Notes: a model not told the origin generated them from the sequence alone. Shown: positions 21,360 through 34,107, counted from the stretch's first letter. The stretch: 64,000 nucleotides of DNA from Hydractinia symbiolongicarpus (GCF_029227915.1 NC_079880.1:8087501-8151500), one strand, 5' to 3'. Made by a program: numbers and translations.

Positions 21360-24300
21360 CTACATTTTTAGAGAGTACACTTTGGTGGTTTTGACATTTG
21401 GGCCAATGATATTGTTCCACACAACTGTGCAGCTTTGTCCCGATGTATATTTTCTTTCCTCCATTTTATTGAACCACAACCCATCGATTTTTCGACTTCC
21501 AATGGCCAATACTTTTAACAACCAGAAGCGCTCATCGTCATAGGCGTATACAGCTATGGTATTGCCACACATTAACTGGTCTTTTCCTACAACTAAAAAT
21601 GAAGATTTGAGTTATGAAAGTAAAAAAAAAAACACGGGACAGTTAAAACATAACTAAGAACATTTTCAACATTCAATTTTGATAGAGCAACGAAATAGTA
21701 TAAAGACGGTACCGTTTAAAGCTAGTGCAGCTGGGTTTGAACATGCGCTGGCTTCAACAACAAAGTGCATTTTTTCTTTACCAACGTCCGTAGTATCTGA
21801 GATAGAAACACCATCACAAAGTTGCAGATGACAAGCAAATAACACTAAATATATATGAAACGTAAACATTTTAATCTTGTGCCTTACCTGCGGCTGTGCT
21901 TTTAAACGTTTCATAAGATTGACTGGAGCTGGATGATTTTTCTGGAAAGAAAGACAAAATGAAATAAGAGAAAAGAAGGGTCAAGTTAATGAAACATTCC
22001 TGATTTAAATTGTACAATAAAGGGTATATATATATACCTAACTCCGCTTTTTTCAGACATATCAGTTCTGCAGCATCAACTAAAAAGAATTAAAAACATC
22101 CCGATTATTGTGCAGACAACTTAAGAACTGCATAGAATAAAAACAAGACAAACTATGTTTTAAAATCATAATAACGAATCTTTACGTACCTTGTTTACCA
22201 ACTGACGGTGAACTTGGAATGTCTATAGACAAAAAGAGATCCAATAGCGATTAAAAAATTATATATATATATATATATATTAAATAATATATTAAAACAA
22301 TGCAATACGCTAGACATATTTATTGTAGAGATACAGGACAACTTTAAGTTGTTCATTACTGTCTTTAAATAAGTCTATTTTTAACGGTGATATAAAAGGG
22401 ACTTTTACTGATTCAAGTTCCTACTTTTTAGCTTCTTTGTACGAGTATCAAACTTATTAAAAATATGCCATATTGAATATTATACTAAAAAATAAATATA
22501 CTAACTTTTTTCCATGACTGAATGCTGATTCTCTAACTGATTATTAACAGCCTCACAATAACCTAGAATAAAATATTAAAACAATTTATCCAGGACCATG
22601 TACAAACATTATACATAGAATTGTGGAACAACTGTTTACCTTCAAACCCATCTCGCACAACACGCAAAATCATTTCTCCTGCTTGAGTGCGATTTCTCCA
22701 AAAAATTCAGCCGAAAATCCAGGTGTTGAAAATGTGTCCAACATCATATTTCTTTCCCCTTTTTTAGCATAAATTACAAAGCTGTTCCAGCCATGCTTTT
22801 TTTTCATGCCAATCATCTAAGAAATTTATCTCAGCATACAAAATTCTTGTTTCCGGTTCTTAAACAATACTTAACATAAACAAAGAATTTAAAGCCAAAT
22901 CTTTTTTTAAAAACAACAACTAATAACCATAATAAAATTAATATACTTACTCTGGAATGAACAATATCTCTCTGTGCAGAAAGACTTGTTTGGCCTGAAG
23001 GGATGCGCTCCTGCAGCGTCTTTTTGCGTATATCAAATATATTTCCACAAGGACAAACTCTTTTTCTGTTGCCACTTTTTTCCCCGCAATGTACACATAT
23101 CTACAGAATAACAGTTATATGACACCACACATTTAAACAAAAAGAAGAACTAAGTATAAATTGCAAAAAAAACATTGTTGGTAGCAATCGAAACATACCT
23201 TTAAACGATTATCACTCAAATTAGTTTTCTTTAATTTTTTTGGTGGTTCTTGGTTTTCTAAAATAAAATAGATGATAGATGATGATAAAGTAGATGAATG
23301 GAAAACTAAAAATTACTTTATGGTTTTATATTTATGCTTGCCAAAACAAGATGTTTTCCTCAAATAATTATTTTTTAATTAAGTTTTGTTTTAGATACCT
23401 TAACTGAAGAAATAAAAGTAATATTATTTACTTATGACTGATGTAAACGGAAAGGAAAAATCAATTCTGCACAAAAATATAGCAATTGGTAATTCGGCTT
23501 TTATTATTCAAAAAAGTATAACTTTATCACTGACTTTGTACTTATTGAAAGAAAATGTAAACAGAATTGTATAAAAAATAGATTTATAGTTTATTTTTCA
23601 ATTTCCATTTGTCTGAAACATCAAAGATCATATTTATGCAATAAGTTCGTGCACAAAAGGGTATCCTAATTATTTTACATGATTCAAATAAACATTGCCT
23701 TTGCAATGGTCTAGTACCAGTATTCCAACTATTTAATTTCGGTTATTAGTTTCGGTTATTATTAAAAAGACAACACATAGTTTCAGTTGGTTTAAATTGT
23801 ACACTTGTTTCTAAATTCTGCTTGCTTTAACTAAGCAACAGCAATTTTTTGACTTTGAAACTTCACTTATTATTTATAACTTATAAAATAGCTCTGAATA
23901 AGCTAATGTGAATGAGTTTTGACAAATCATATAAGGCTTAAAATATTTTTTAGCCATTCAGTTTTGACATTTTAATTATTTTTACATATCATGTATTCAC
24001 CACAATTTTTCAAAAGAAAATAAAAATATGTATAAAATAAAAAGAAAAAGAATCCTACATAACTTTTAAAGGTCTTTTATTTGAACTAAGTTTTAGTGAG
24101 AGGTCAGCTTAACACTACATATTAGCTACCTACTAAACAAGACTGTATATATAATTATATATTATAAAGAATTATCCTCCCCTTAAAGGTTCTCCCAGCC
24201 ATGTTTGGATAAATCTTGATCTGTTGATCAACCTGGGTATCAGCAATGCAATTAGACAGTTACAACACCCTAAATTTAAATACGGTAGAAGAAAACACAA

Positions 24301-24498
24301 ACGATTCAGGGAGTAGTAAACCTACAGGTTGAGTAAGCCAGTTTCAGCAATAATTTATATTATTATGCACCAATAATATTAACTTCTTTTGATTAGGTGA
24401 GTCACTTACAGATTGTCTGTGAATATACAAAAAATAAATAATTAAAAATATTTACCAAGTTGTGCTTTTTTGCTGAACAATACACTCCTATTAAGCAT
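21360..24498 (-). CDS. Uncharacterised zinc-ribbon protein, ten exons
   Basis: Exons on the minus strand: 24456-24498 (ATG), 23199-23257, 22951-23100, 22640-22816, 22506-22562, 22190-22222, 22038-22079, 21888-21941, 21713-21796 or -21844, and 21360-21592 (TAG). All junctions have AG/GT and agree in phase; eight of the nine introns are phase 1 or phase 0 as required. The product is about 310-326 residues. Exon 3 has a CX2C-X10-CXC zinc ribbon (CVHCGEKSGNRKRVCPCG). Exon 4 reads HGWNSFVIYAKKGERNMMLD and, after a one-base frame break, FWRNRTQAGEMILRVVRDGF. Exons 5-8 are short and linker-like, with a Ser run. The last exon (NTIAVYAYDDERFWLLKVL) looks like a small beta barrel. I do not recognise the family. 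A DNA- or chromatin-linked role is only a guess from the zinc ribbon. Confidence 0.6.
22261..22290. repeat. AT dinucleotide microsatellite
   Basis: A (TA)n run in an intron of the zinc-ribbon gene. Confidence 0.8.
23258..24455. other. First intron of the zinc-ribbon gene
   Basis: About 1.2 kb, AT-rich, with no recognised feature. Confidence 0.45.
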
Positions 24499-24845
24499 AG
24501 AAAATTTTATGCTTGGCCTCAGACACTCTATTTTGTCACTTATATATATATTTGATATTTTGTTGTCAATCTATGCCGAAAAACTAATGGTCATGCTTAG
24601 AATAAGCATGTCTTATGCTTAAGATTTTAGGAATCTTTAGCCTGGGTATGCCTATGGAGTCCATGTATGTAATGGGATTGCACTTTGTTTAGCGACTTGT
24701 CCTTTATCAGAACATTCTTTTACAAAAAGTGCTTACACAATTCAGAATATTCCTTTAATTTAGTCAAGGAGAACAAATAATTAGCCTGAACCAAGACAGT
24801 TAGACTTCACAGGATTAGAATATGATATGTATAGTATAATTTGGT

Positions 24846-25182
24846 GGCGCCGTAGATTAGTGGTTGTAGCTCTCGTACTCTGTGCGGGAGACCGGGGTTC
24901 GATTCCTCTTGACGGCGATATAACATGGGCGAGTGAATGTTACCATAGCCCCGGGTTAACCCAAGCCATGTGAGGGAAATTGGGAAGATGGCACACTGTG
25001 TGGGCTGTTGGATGTTGCCGGGAGTTGTCTAGTAGAGCGCGGGCTCTAATTGGGTCTGCGTAGCTCAAAATGAGCATTAAATACTCTAGGACTCTCCATC
25101 TACGCCATGGCCCCTCCTGGAAATAATAGACAGGGTATATCCCTCGATATTTGTGAGGCTAGCCATGTAAAATATGCACATC
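24846..25182 (+). mobile_element. tRNA-derived SINE
   Basis: The head (24846-24918) looks like a tRNA: an A box TAGATTAGTGG at 24853-24863, a canonical B box GGTTCGATTCC at 24896-24906, and acceptor-stem-like ends (CGCCGT with ACGGCG). The anticodon arm does not fold properly, so it is not a working tRNA. The body (CCATAGCCCCGGGTTAACCC and following, to the shared end near GCACATC) is repeated at 25528-25790. The head would drive RNA polymerase III transcription. Confidence 0.7.
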
Positions 25183-25527
25183 TATAATTAACTGTTCATA
25201 CGGCTAATTATACAACAAAGATCTTTGTCAATTAAATTTTCCCCAATATCTAATGTTCTTCACATCTAAGTCCTATGAAATATATACAGCCAATTAAATA
25301 GTATACAAACAGAGCTATTTATATAGTAAATTATCTTCCAGGTTAGCTATTGGTTTTCTCTGACTGTAATAGGAATTGAGCTGGTCAGTCCATTTTGGCT
25401 GGGAGATGGGGAAAATAAAACAAAAAATATTAAATACGAGAAATATATATATTATATAGTCTTTTTCCCCTTTCCAAACCAGGTTATTTTGACCATGAAT
25501 GTGAGTCTCTTCCAGATCCGCCTTAAT

Positions 25528-25790
25528 TCAATATGGGTGAGTAAATGTTAGCTACCATAGCCCTGGGTTAACCAGAGCCATGTGAGGTAAATTAGGGAGA
25601 TGGCACACTTTTTGAGCTGTTAGATATTGCAGGGAGTTGCGTGGTAGAACATGGACCCTAATTGGGTCTGTTTACCTCAAAAAGAGAATTAAATACTTTG
25701 GGATCCCTTTTTAAGTCATAGCCGCTTTTGATAGACAGGTATATATATCCCTCAAAACTTGTCAGGCTAGCCATGCAAAATCAGCACATC
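25528..25790 (+). mobile_element. Second SINE copy, tRNA head lost or degenerate
   Basis: It matches the body of the SINE at 24846-25182 from ATGGGTGAGTAAATGTTA to the shared end GCTAGCCATGCAAAAT. The B box is not recognisable 5' of it. Identity is moderate, so the two copies are not a recent pair. Confidence 0.65.
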
Positions 25791-25899
25791 AAGGCCATGG
25801 ACACTCCTTATAACTGGCTGATACCTAGGTAAGACAGAGTTTGGAGGAGATGAGGTTTCTGTGGTTGTGGTGAGATAATAACAAGGAAGAAAATGGGAC

Positions 25900-26010
25900 T
25901 GTATAGCTAGCTACCTACCTAGCTAGCTGACTAAAGATAATTGAATATATCCAACTATCCATCTATGTAGCTAGCTAGCTGGCTAGCTACCTATTTAATC
26001 TAATGATGTT
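25900..26010. repeat. TAGC/CTAC simple repeat
   Basis: Irregular runs of AGCTAGCTACC-type units. Confidence 0.6.
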
Positions 26011-26419
26011 CCTCTAGCTAGTAAGGCTGGTTCTACCGCTAAAGCAGGTCATATTTTTATCAAACAGCCTCTTTAAAACAATCAAAATGCCCCTGGCACT
26101 TTTTACATCCCACTCAAAGATATTAGTTTGAGTTATAAATAAATTTGAAGTACTTTGCCATCGTTTTTATCCATTTTCGCATGGTTTTCTTCACAAAAGT
26201 CGTCCTGTTTGCTGATATTCGCCATGGTTTCTAACATTTTCTACATTACCTTGTGTACTTCGCAAAACGACAACACGTTTAGTGTATTTCGCGACTTAAC
26301 TTTAATGATTATCATTGCACTTACGGAAAACTAGGTTTAATCATTATCATTATATTTTTTCGGGTGCATCTGCTGGTTCTTTCTTATTTTGTGTTAGATT
26401 TGTGTGGAGGAATTAATGC

Positions 26420-26720
26420 AATTTGATATTTTACATTTTGTGTAAGATTTTAAGAGCATTATTTTTTGCGCTGCTGACGTCAGAAAAACATCTAAAAGAA
26501 CCTATTTTTCCATTGTCCTTCTGTCTAAATGGATTTCTCGAATAGTCTCTTATAATAACACAGAGACTGTGTCTGTCCGTAACAGGTAACGTGCAACCTC
26601 GATCCCAGGGCATGTTGTCTATTTTTGCATATCGGACGCCGAGACGAACATGGCCCTGGTGGAAGCTGGTCAAAAATTTTTGATTTTCGCAGATTTTTAA
26701 TTAATGCACTCGTGTCTCGT
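26420..26720 (+). mobile_element. Helitron fragments with a decayed head-to-tail junction
   Basis: A 3' end (CTAAATGGATTTCTCGAATAG, decayed from the hairpin plus CTAG) runs directly into a 5' end at 26546 (TCTCTTATAATAACACAGAG, then CTGTCCGTAACAGG). The GCTGACGTCAG-type palindrome of the family precedes it. Both pieces are truncated. Confidence 0.55.
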
Positions 26721-29700
26721 TTATCCAAAATTTTTACTTCCTAGTCCTTGTTAAGCGAGATTTAATTTAATTATCAGGGTCTAGATTTTATCGTTATCGT
26801 TAAAAATTATTATTTATTTTTAATATTGCCTGAAAACAACGCAAATCATATATTTTGACGCTTTAATAAAGGCAGTTTTGCCTACGTATTTGGAAAATTA
26901 TCAATTTTTCATTTACTTGCTGATCTCTTCCCAGTTAAAAATAAAAATAAAAAGAATATTGTTTTGGCCATAACCTCTAAGCTTCCTTTGTAAATGATCA
27001 GGTAAAATAATTAAAGGAATTGCTTTTTCTGCTGCTGTATTAAACTTGGAACATGGGAAGTTTGAAGCAGATGAGAGCTTGCTTGGAAGTAGTGATTCAG
27101 TGGAAGGAAAGCAACGGAAATGTTAAGATTTTATTTGACCATCCAGAATCCTCTTTATCTATCCCAGTTAACTCTGTTAACATTAAGTTGAAAACAGAGG
27201 TGATGCGTTCTGGAACTTCATAAAGAATTTCAGCTCATTCGCGTGTTCACCATTTCATAATGGCTGCTTAACCTGAATACTGGCCTGTGATTAGTTCAAC
27301 CAGTATTATGACGCGAATCCAACCACCAGAATAGAGCAGATTATCACCGCCATCTACTGAAAACATCATCTAGAAGAAAACAATCATTTTTGTACGAAAG
27401 TGCTTAGATAGTGACGTTTGTCCAAACATGGTTGTTGTGAGACGCGTCCTCTCCAGCGTTACAAATCTGCTCCGCTTGTACGTTAGGTTACTTTGCAAAC
27501 ACAACAGTTATTTCCAGGAGTCACACAATGAATACATGGAATAATCTTGACTTTGAACAAACGTTTTTATATATGAAAGCAAAATTTTATAATGATGTTC
27601 CTATCAAGGTTATTTCACATTTTCAGTTTTATAGTTTCAATTTTCTGTGCGTCCATTTAGTTCTTTTTAGTTTTTCTGCGACTTTTTTAACTTTTGTCTT
27701 TGTGTCTAATTTTTGTCTTCATGCACGCATATACACTTAAAGAGAGCACATTGATAGCAGTAATTTTTGTAAAATAACTGAATTGTATATACACAGTATC
27801 ACATAAAGCACATAAAGCTAGGGTATTTTTTTTCTAATAAAAAAATAAGTTTGGACCGAGGGGTTAAAATATAAGTCCAATAAAAAGTGCAATTAGTACT
27901 GCCCGTACCCCCCCACCCCCGGATTTTGACCCCCCCCCCCCCCCCGTCTTTTGGTCCAGATTATACGTCCGCCGAACTTGAACACACTAAGAGGAATATG
28001 CCGTGAACAAGAAACGGTAGTCGGCATTTTAGACACGTATATTTTACAGACCCAAAATATGCCTTATTTCTTTGTATTATAGCTAATTATTGTATAAATA
28101 ATTAATTAATTATTTTGCAATTTTGCTTCTAATACTATTATAGTTGTATTTTAATGAAAAATAATAGTATTAAAACGGTTTTCTTCTTTTGAAATAATTT
28201 ATTGCTAGTCCTGTTTCTAATCGACTTTACTTGTGTATTTTAAGCTTTTTTGTTGCTGTGCTTTTTCTGGAGATTTTAGTTGGATTGGAAAGCTCCTGTG
28301 TAAGGTACCCTTTTCTAAAGAAATATAGAAGTAATTTGTACAATTATAACGCGGCGAGCTGTGTTTTATTTTATTGTTTCTAAGAAGATGTAAGAATACA
28401 ATATTATCAATTTTAATTGGTTTTATCCAAATCAAGGTAAGGCTTAATCACACGAAAGGTAGCTAGAGCTCAATTTTGTATACAAGAATTGAAAGTAATT
28501 TGTAGAATACATATGGAGAAGCTGTATTACTACCTAACTGATAGCCAGATATAGGAAAACCTGTAGCTAGGGAGCAGACAAAACAAATAGCTCTGGGTGC
28601 TAGAGTGAGCCGACCAACCGTTTTTTATCACAGTTTTTTATTTATAATATAAGTAACCTGTTACAGTAATTAAAAAAAATATCCACTTTTGCTATCAAAC
28701 CAACAGCAATGTAATTGTCAATAGGAATTAGTTTTCCGTACACCCTCCCTGAGAACAAGGTTTAAAATAACATTAAAACATTAAAACTGTCATTAAACAG
28801 AGAACTCCAAGGATGCCCAAGCCGCACACGTCCTCTAAACGGCGTGGGCATCTTCGAAACTGCTTGTAATTTTAGAGCAAGGGTGCTGATAAGCTGCATA
28901 TGCCGTAAAACGTGCAGGCGTTTTTGGGCAAGTTTAGCGTTTAGAAAAAAATTGAAGTATTCACCCGAAAAAACCAGCATAGACCATAAAATAAACTATG
29001 TGGTAGCAAAGTTCTTAAAAGAACTGTTTTTGATGGTTTTTGATAAAATTTACTTGATAAATAACTTTTAAACTTCATTAACTCCTTTCTCTTAAAGCAT
29101 CTTTTTCCAACTATCGTCCACAAGGTATGTTTCAAGGAATTGAATTTTGGAAATGCTCTAGGCAAGTTCGGGAAAATGCGGGCGGTTTTGGAAGACAACC
29201 ACTAATTTAATTCGAAAAGTTGCCCGAACTCGCCCTTATGTATGTGGCCGTTTGCAGCTTATTGACACCCTCTTATTTTAGAATATTCTCAGGAATAATA
29301 GACCAAGAGAAATTACATCACAGTTTCTTGTTCACCGCCCACGTGTGTTTGAGAACAACCCACATAAAAAAGTTCATTATTTTTTTAAATTATTTGTGTA
29401 AAAATTACTATTTCATTCACAATCAACCATTTGTCAGTCATTTTATTCATCCAACAAAGAATCCTATCCAAGGTGCTTTTCTATTAGTGCTGAATTTAAT
29501 AATTGACATGATTCAGCATAGTTTTGATTGCCAAAGTTCAGCACTTGTAATATTTGTGTATTTGTGTACTCAGCTTCTAAAACACAGACAAGAGACATTA
29601 TAATTTCCTCTGGGTGATTACATTAATGTTGGTTGAAAAAACACCTGAATGATGAGAAGCATGTGTTTTTGAATGGGTCTAGGACAATAAACTTATTTAA

Positions 29701-30871
29701 TTTCCCTTGGCCTTGCATCAATCAAATTCTGAAAAAATAAACACTTCTAAAATGATTTTGTCAGATTTGGAAACTGTTGGTATGGTTGGAACTTTGCATA
29801 TAAAATTAGTAAAAGTTGCCAAATTGTTTAGTTTTTTCTTTTATACTTTTCCGAATAAGCCTTAATTATTTATGAGATGTAAAACAGCGCTTTCAATTCC
29901 ATTGACTTGGCCATCCCTTAAAGGCACTGGAAGCTTCACTATATGAAAATGTTTTCTTTTTCTTTTAGATTGTGTACAATGGGAGTGAGTGATGTAATCT
30001 TCTAATGCGTGTGGTGAAAAGAAGGCGAAACCGTTATTGTTTTTCTGCCCAAATTTGAAGCTATTTATTAAATCTTGATGAAGTAAAAAAAAACTGTTTT
30101 GATTTGTTTGTTTTTATTGTAATTGTTTCCCGTGAGTTTTCGAAATTCGTTCCAGCAGATTCTGTGGCTTCTATTGCCGGTATTTTTACGTGAAAAAAAT
30201 ACTGCTTTGTTGTAAGGTCATTTACGAAATCGTTAACGTTAGGACCAACTTCTGCGGGTTGTACAACTCGATGTATTACATATCTTTCAGAATACTGCTA
30301 AAAGTGTGATTTTGTATTGCGCTCTTTACTTTTATCATTCTGTAGGAAAAGGCGGTACAAAATTTTAACACGCGTTATTCGTTTTTGTTAGTTACGCGTA
30401 ATCTAATTTTTTCGCACATTATGAAAAGAATATCCCACGCACATCAAATACTCGCGCAGTCTATTCGCTAAAAAAAACTGTTTTTGCGCAACGAATTGTT
30501 CTGCAGAGCGTTCATTTTCCTACCTCGTCCCCTTCTTCTATGTGATATTTAATTTTGATGTATTTGGTAAGATGTTAGCGCCAAAGAAACAAGAAGCGCT
30601 AGGGACAAAATATTGGATAGTTTAATTTTGCTTCGCAATCTTTTTTTTTTAATTTCTAGTTTATGAACATAAATTTAAGTTATAATATAGCTAGCTCTAT
30701 GTGTGTATACAATATATTTTTATTTTAAAATCCCTTACTTTCTTAGACGTAACACTAACAGAATATTTGCAACATGTAAAATCTGTGAAATTAGCATGGC
30801 AAATTCATAAAATCCTTTATCTGTATTTTCGTTTATGTATTTACGCTTACTTTGTATTCTAATAATCTATA
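26721..30871. other. Long AT-rich region without a clear gene
   Basis: No gene model could be supported. At about 26999-27127 (plus) a short frame contains AFSAAVLNLEHGKFEADES and stops. A different overlapping frame from the ATG at 27054 runs 56 codons. One may be a fragment of a transposon-related coding region. C-rich runs lie at 27908-27946. The 127-codon frame at 29220-29603 has no recognisable feature. Confidence 0.4.
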
Positions 30872-31595
30872 CTAGTCGATAAAGACCCGTGGAGAAATCC
30901 ACTTAGGAAATAGGACATTGAAAATGTTGGTTTGCTGTCGTCAGCATTGCAAATCCAAAAAAAAAAAAAATTGGCGAAATTTAGTTTATTCGTTGCCTGT
31001 AACGTGTAGAGGTTGAAACGCTGATCAAAATAATATAGGATCATAACTTTTCTACGAACATCAAAAGACATAAAAGGGTTTTAAAATTTTGCTGACGTCA
31101 GCAATGGCCCGTTAAAACGCAAAAAAAATTTTTCAGAAATTCATATCCCTGTTACCTTCATCGTATAGACCTTGAAACGATGATCAAGAAAATGTATAGG
31201 ATCATATATCTTTGACAAACGGTTGCAGAGATATTAGGGTTTAAAGATTTTTTGATGACGTCATCAACCCGTCCATTCCAAAACGGATTCGGGGACCCAG
31301 GTTTGGGAAACTTACCCAAATTGGTCCAAGGTGGTCCCTAGTTACCCACGCGGTGAAAAATCATTGACGTCACCAACTCGTTTCAAAGTTATTTAGCCTC
31401 AAAGTTTTAGGTGCACTGTAATGGCTTCATTAATTTAATATAGGATATTGACGTTAAAGTGGTGTTATTGACGTCGCGCCGTAATGTCTGAATATTTACC
31501 ATATTAGACATGCATTTTTCGGCAATATCAAAGGAAAATGAAAACATCCACTTTGCCTGTCACAGAGACACGGAACTGGCGTATTATTATATAGA
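30872..31595 (-). mobile_element. Non-autonomous Helitron, minus orientation
   Basis: On the minus strand it starts TCTATATAATAATACGCC at 31595. It ends with a slightly altered hairpin (GTGGATTTCTCCACGGG) and CTAG at 30872-30875, followed by T. It is 724 bp with no coding capacity, and carries several TGACGTCA-type palindromes. It stands head-to-head with the next copy. Confidence 0.75.
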
Positions 31596-32168
31596 TAATA
31601 ATACGCCAGTTGCGTGTGTCTGTGACAGGCAAAGTGGATGTGTTCATTTTTCTTTGATGTTGCCGAAAAATACATGTCTATTACGTCAAATTTTCTTACG
31701 TTACAGCGCGACGTCAATAATACTACTTTAACGTCAATATCCTATATTAAAATAATGAAGCCATTACAGTGCATCTGAAACTTTGAGGGCAAATAACTTG
31801 GAAACGAGGTGGTGACGTCAATGATTTTTCACCGCGTGGGTAACTAGGGACCAACTTTGACCAATTTGGGTAAGTTTCCCAAACCTGGGTCCCTGAATCC
31901 GTTTCGGGAATGGACGGGTTGATGACGTCATCAAAAAACCTTCAAACCCTAATATCTCTGCAACCGTTTGTCAAATATACACGATCCTATACATTTTCTT
32001 GATCAGCGTTTCAAGATCTATACGATGAAGGCAACAGGCATACACATTTCTGAAAAAAAAAGTTTTGTGTTCTGACATGTCTCTGCTGGCGTCATCAAAA
32101 TTTAAATGACAGTTATTTTTCTCTGTTATCCTGCCTAAGTGGATTTTTCCACGGGCCTTATCGACTAG
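31596..32168 (+). mobile_element. Non-autonomous Helitron, 5' end trimmed
   Basis: It begins within the conserved ATAATAATACGCCAGTT (the first bases are missing or shared with the opposite copy). It ends in GTGGATTTTTCCACGGG and CTTATCGACTAG. The next copy follows with no base between. Confidence 0.75.
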
Positions 32169-32891
32169 TCTCTTATAATAATACAGAGAGTGTGTTTTTT
32201 TGTAACAGGCAAAGTGGATATCGTCATTTTCCTTTGATGTCGCTGAAAAACTTATGTCTAATATGTTAAAATTTCTGACGTTACGGCACGACGTCAATAA
32301 CACTACTTTAAAGTCAATATCTTATATTAAATTAATGAAGCCATTACAGTGCACCTTAAACTTAGAGGCCAAATAACTTGGAAACGAGGTGGTGACGTCA
32401 ATGATTTTTCACCGTGTAGGTAACTAGGGAGCACCTAGGACCAATTTGGGTAATTCTCAAAAACCTGGTTCCCCAATCCGTTTCGGAATGGACGGGTTGA
32501 TGACGTCATCAAAAAACCTTTAAACCCCAATATCTCTGCAACCGTTTGTCAAAAGTACATGATCCTATACATTTTCTTGATCAGCGTTTGAAGATCTATA
32601 CGATGAAGGTAACAGGGATATAAATTTCCGAAAAATTTTTTTTTTGCGTTTTAATGGGTCATTGCTGACGTCAGCAAAATTTTTAAAGCCTTTTATGTCC
32701 TTTGTCGTTCGCAGAAAAGATATGATCCTATATATTATTTCGATCAGCGTTTCAACCTCTACACGTTACAGGCAACAAATAAACTAAATTTCGCCAATTT
32801 CTTGGGGGGTTTGCAATGCTGACGTCAGCAAACCAACTTTTTCAATGTCCTATTGCCTAAGTGAATTTTTCCACGGGTCTTTATCGGCTAG
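32169..32891 (+). mobile_element. Non-autonomous Helitron, complete
   Basis: TCTCTTATAATAATACAGAG at the 5' end, a GTGAATTTTTCCACGGG hairpin and CGGCTAG at the 3' end, followed by T. 723 bp. It follows directly on the CTAG of the previous element. Confidence 0.75.
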
Positions 32892-33020
32892 TAATAATAA
32901 TAATATTATTCTGAATAAAAAATATTAAATATTATTCTGATGTTTAGTAGTAAAAATAATAACTAACTAGTAGCTATCTGTAGTAGCTATACCTACCTGT
33001 CTCTTTACACTTGTTGTTTT

Positions 33021-33070
33021 TTAGCCAGCTGACAAAAACATTGCTCGCAATGTTTTGGTCAGCTGGCTAA
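33021..33070. repeat. 24-bp inverted repeat with 2-nt loop
   Basis: TTAGCCAGCTGACAAAAACA and following to 33044 pairs with 33047-33070 with one mismatch. It forms a near-perfect hairpin. Confidence 0.85.
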
Positions 33071-33341
33071 TATCAATCCGAGCATAAGCAGCATGTCGCT
33101 ACCCACAAGTACATCTGGGTTAAGAGTTAACTAGCCAGTTAAACCTAAAAAAAGCCATAAAAAGATGTGTTCTCCAAATATTTCTCTTTTATGCAAAACA
33201 TGTATGCACAGTGTCGGCCATCTTTTTTATTTACAGTTAATTTTAAGCGTAGATATTTCACGGACCGAGTGACGTATTATCTTACGCATAATTAGATGAA
33301 AAGTCTCGACCAATCACGGTTCGGAATAAAACCAGCCTCCT

Positions 33342-33404
33342 CCAGGGCCTTTTTCGTCAGACCTATCAATAAGCGCAGCGCCGATGAGAGACAAAAAGCC
33401 CTGG
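33342..33404. repeat. Small foldback element
   Basis: CCAGGGCCTTTTTCGTC is inverted as GACAAAAAGCCCTGG about 30 bases later. The outer flanks (CAGCCTCCT and ATGAGGTTG) also pair partly. Directly after it the Helitron body resumes, so it may be a tiny MITE at a Helitron break. Confidence 0.45.
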
Positions 33405-33415
33405 AAATGAGGTTG

Positions 33416-34107
33416 AGGTAAAGTGGATATCGTCATTTTCCTTTAATATCGCCAAAAAATGCATGTCTAATAGGTTAAATTTTCTGGCGTTACAGCGCGA
33501 CGTCAATAATACTATTTTAACGTCAATATCTTATATTAAATTAATGAAGCCATTACAGTGCACCTAAAACTTTGAGGTAAAATAACTTGGAAAGGAGGTG
33601 GTGACATCAATGATATTTCACCGCGTGGGTAACTAGGGACCACTTGGGACCAATTTGGGTAAGTTTCCCAAGCCTGGGTCCCCGCATTCGTTTCGGAATG
33701 AACGGGTTGATGACGTCAACAAAAAACCTTCAAGCCCTAATATCTATGTAACTGTTTTTCAAAAGTACATGATCCTATACATTTTCTTGAGCACCGTTTC
33801 AAGATCTATGCGATGAAGGCATCAGTTATACAAATTTCCCCAAAAACATTTTAGGTCTTGACGAGCCATTGCTGACGTCAGCAAAATTCTTAAACCCTTA
33901 TATCTTATTAACCGTTCATCGAAAGCACATAATCATATACATTTTCTTGATCAACAGTTTAAGCTCTGCACAATAGAGGCAACGTGAAACAAGCTTCTGA
34001 ATTATTTCTTTTGTGTACGGGTTCCCAAGTTGATCAAAATTCAAATAACGCTTCTTTTTCATTTTTATCCTGCCTCAGTGGATTTTTCCACCGGCGTTAT
34101 CGACTAG
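33416..34107 (+). mobile_element. Non-autonomous Helitron, 5' end lost
   Basis: It starts at GAGGTAAAGTGGATATCGTC, lacking the terminal TC block, and ends with GTGGATTTTTCCACCGG and CGACTAG at 34107. Confidence 0.7.

Noticed and set aside
24846-24918. Functional tRNA gene
   Set aside because: Boxes A and B are good, but the anticodon arm does not form and the sequence continues into a repeated SINE body.
29220-29603. 127-codon frame on the plus strand
   Set aside because: Needs a non-ATG start and shows no recognisable domain.
31496-31731. Similar open frames on both strands
   Set aside because: They are a by-product of the head-to-head Helitron palindrome.
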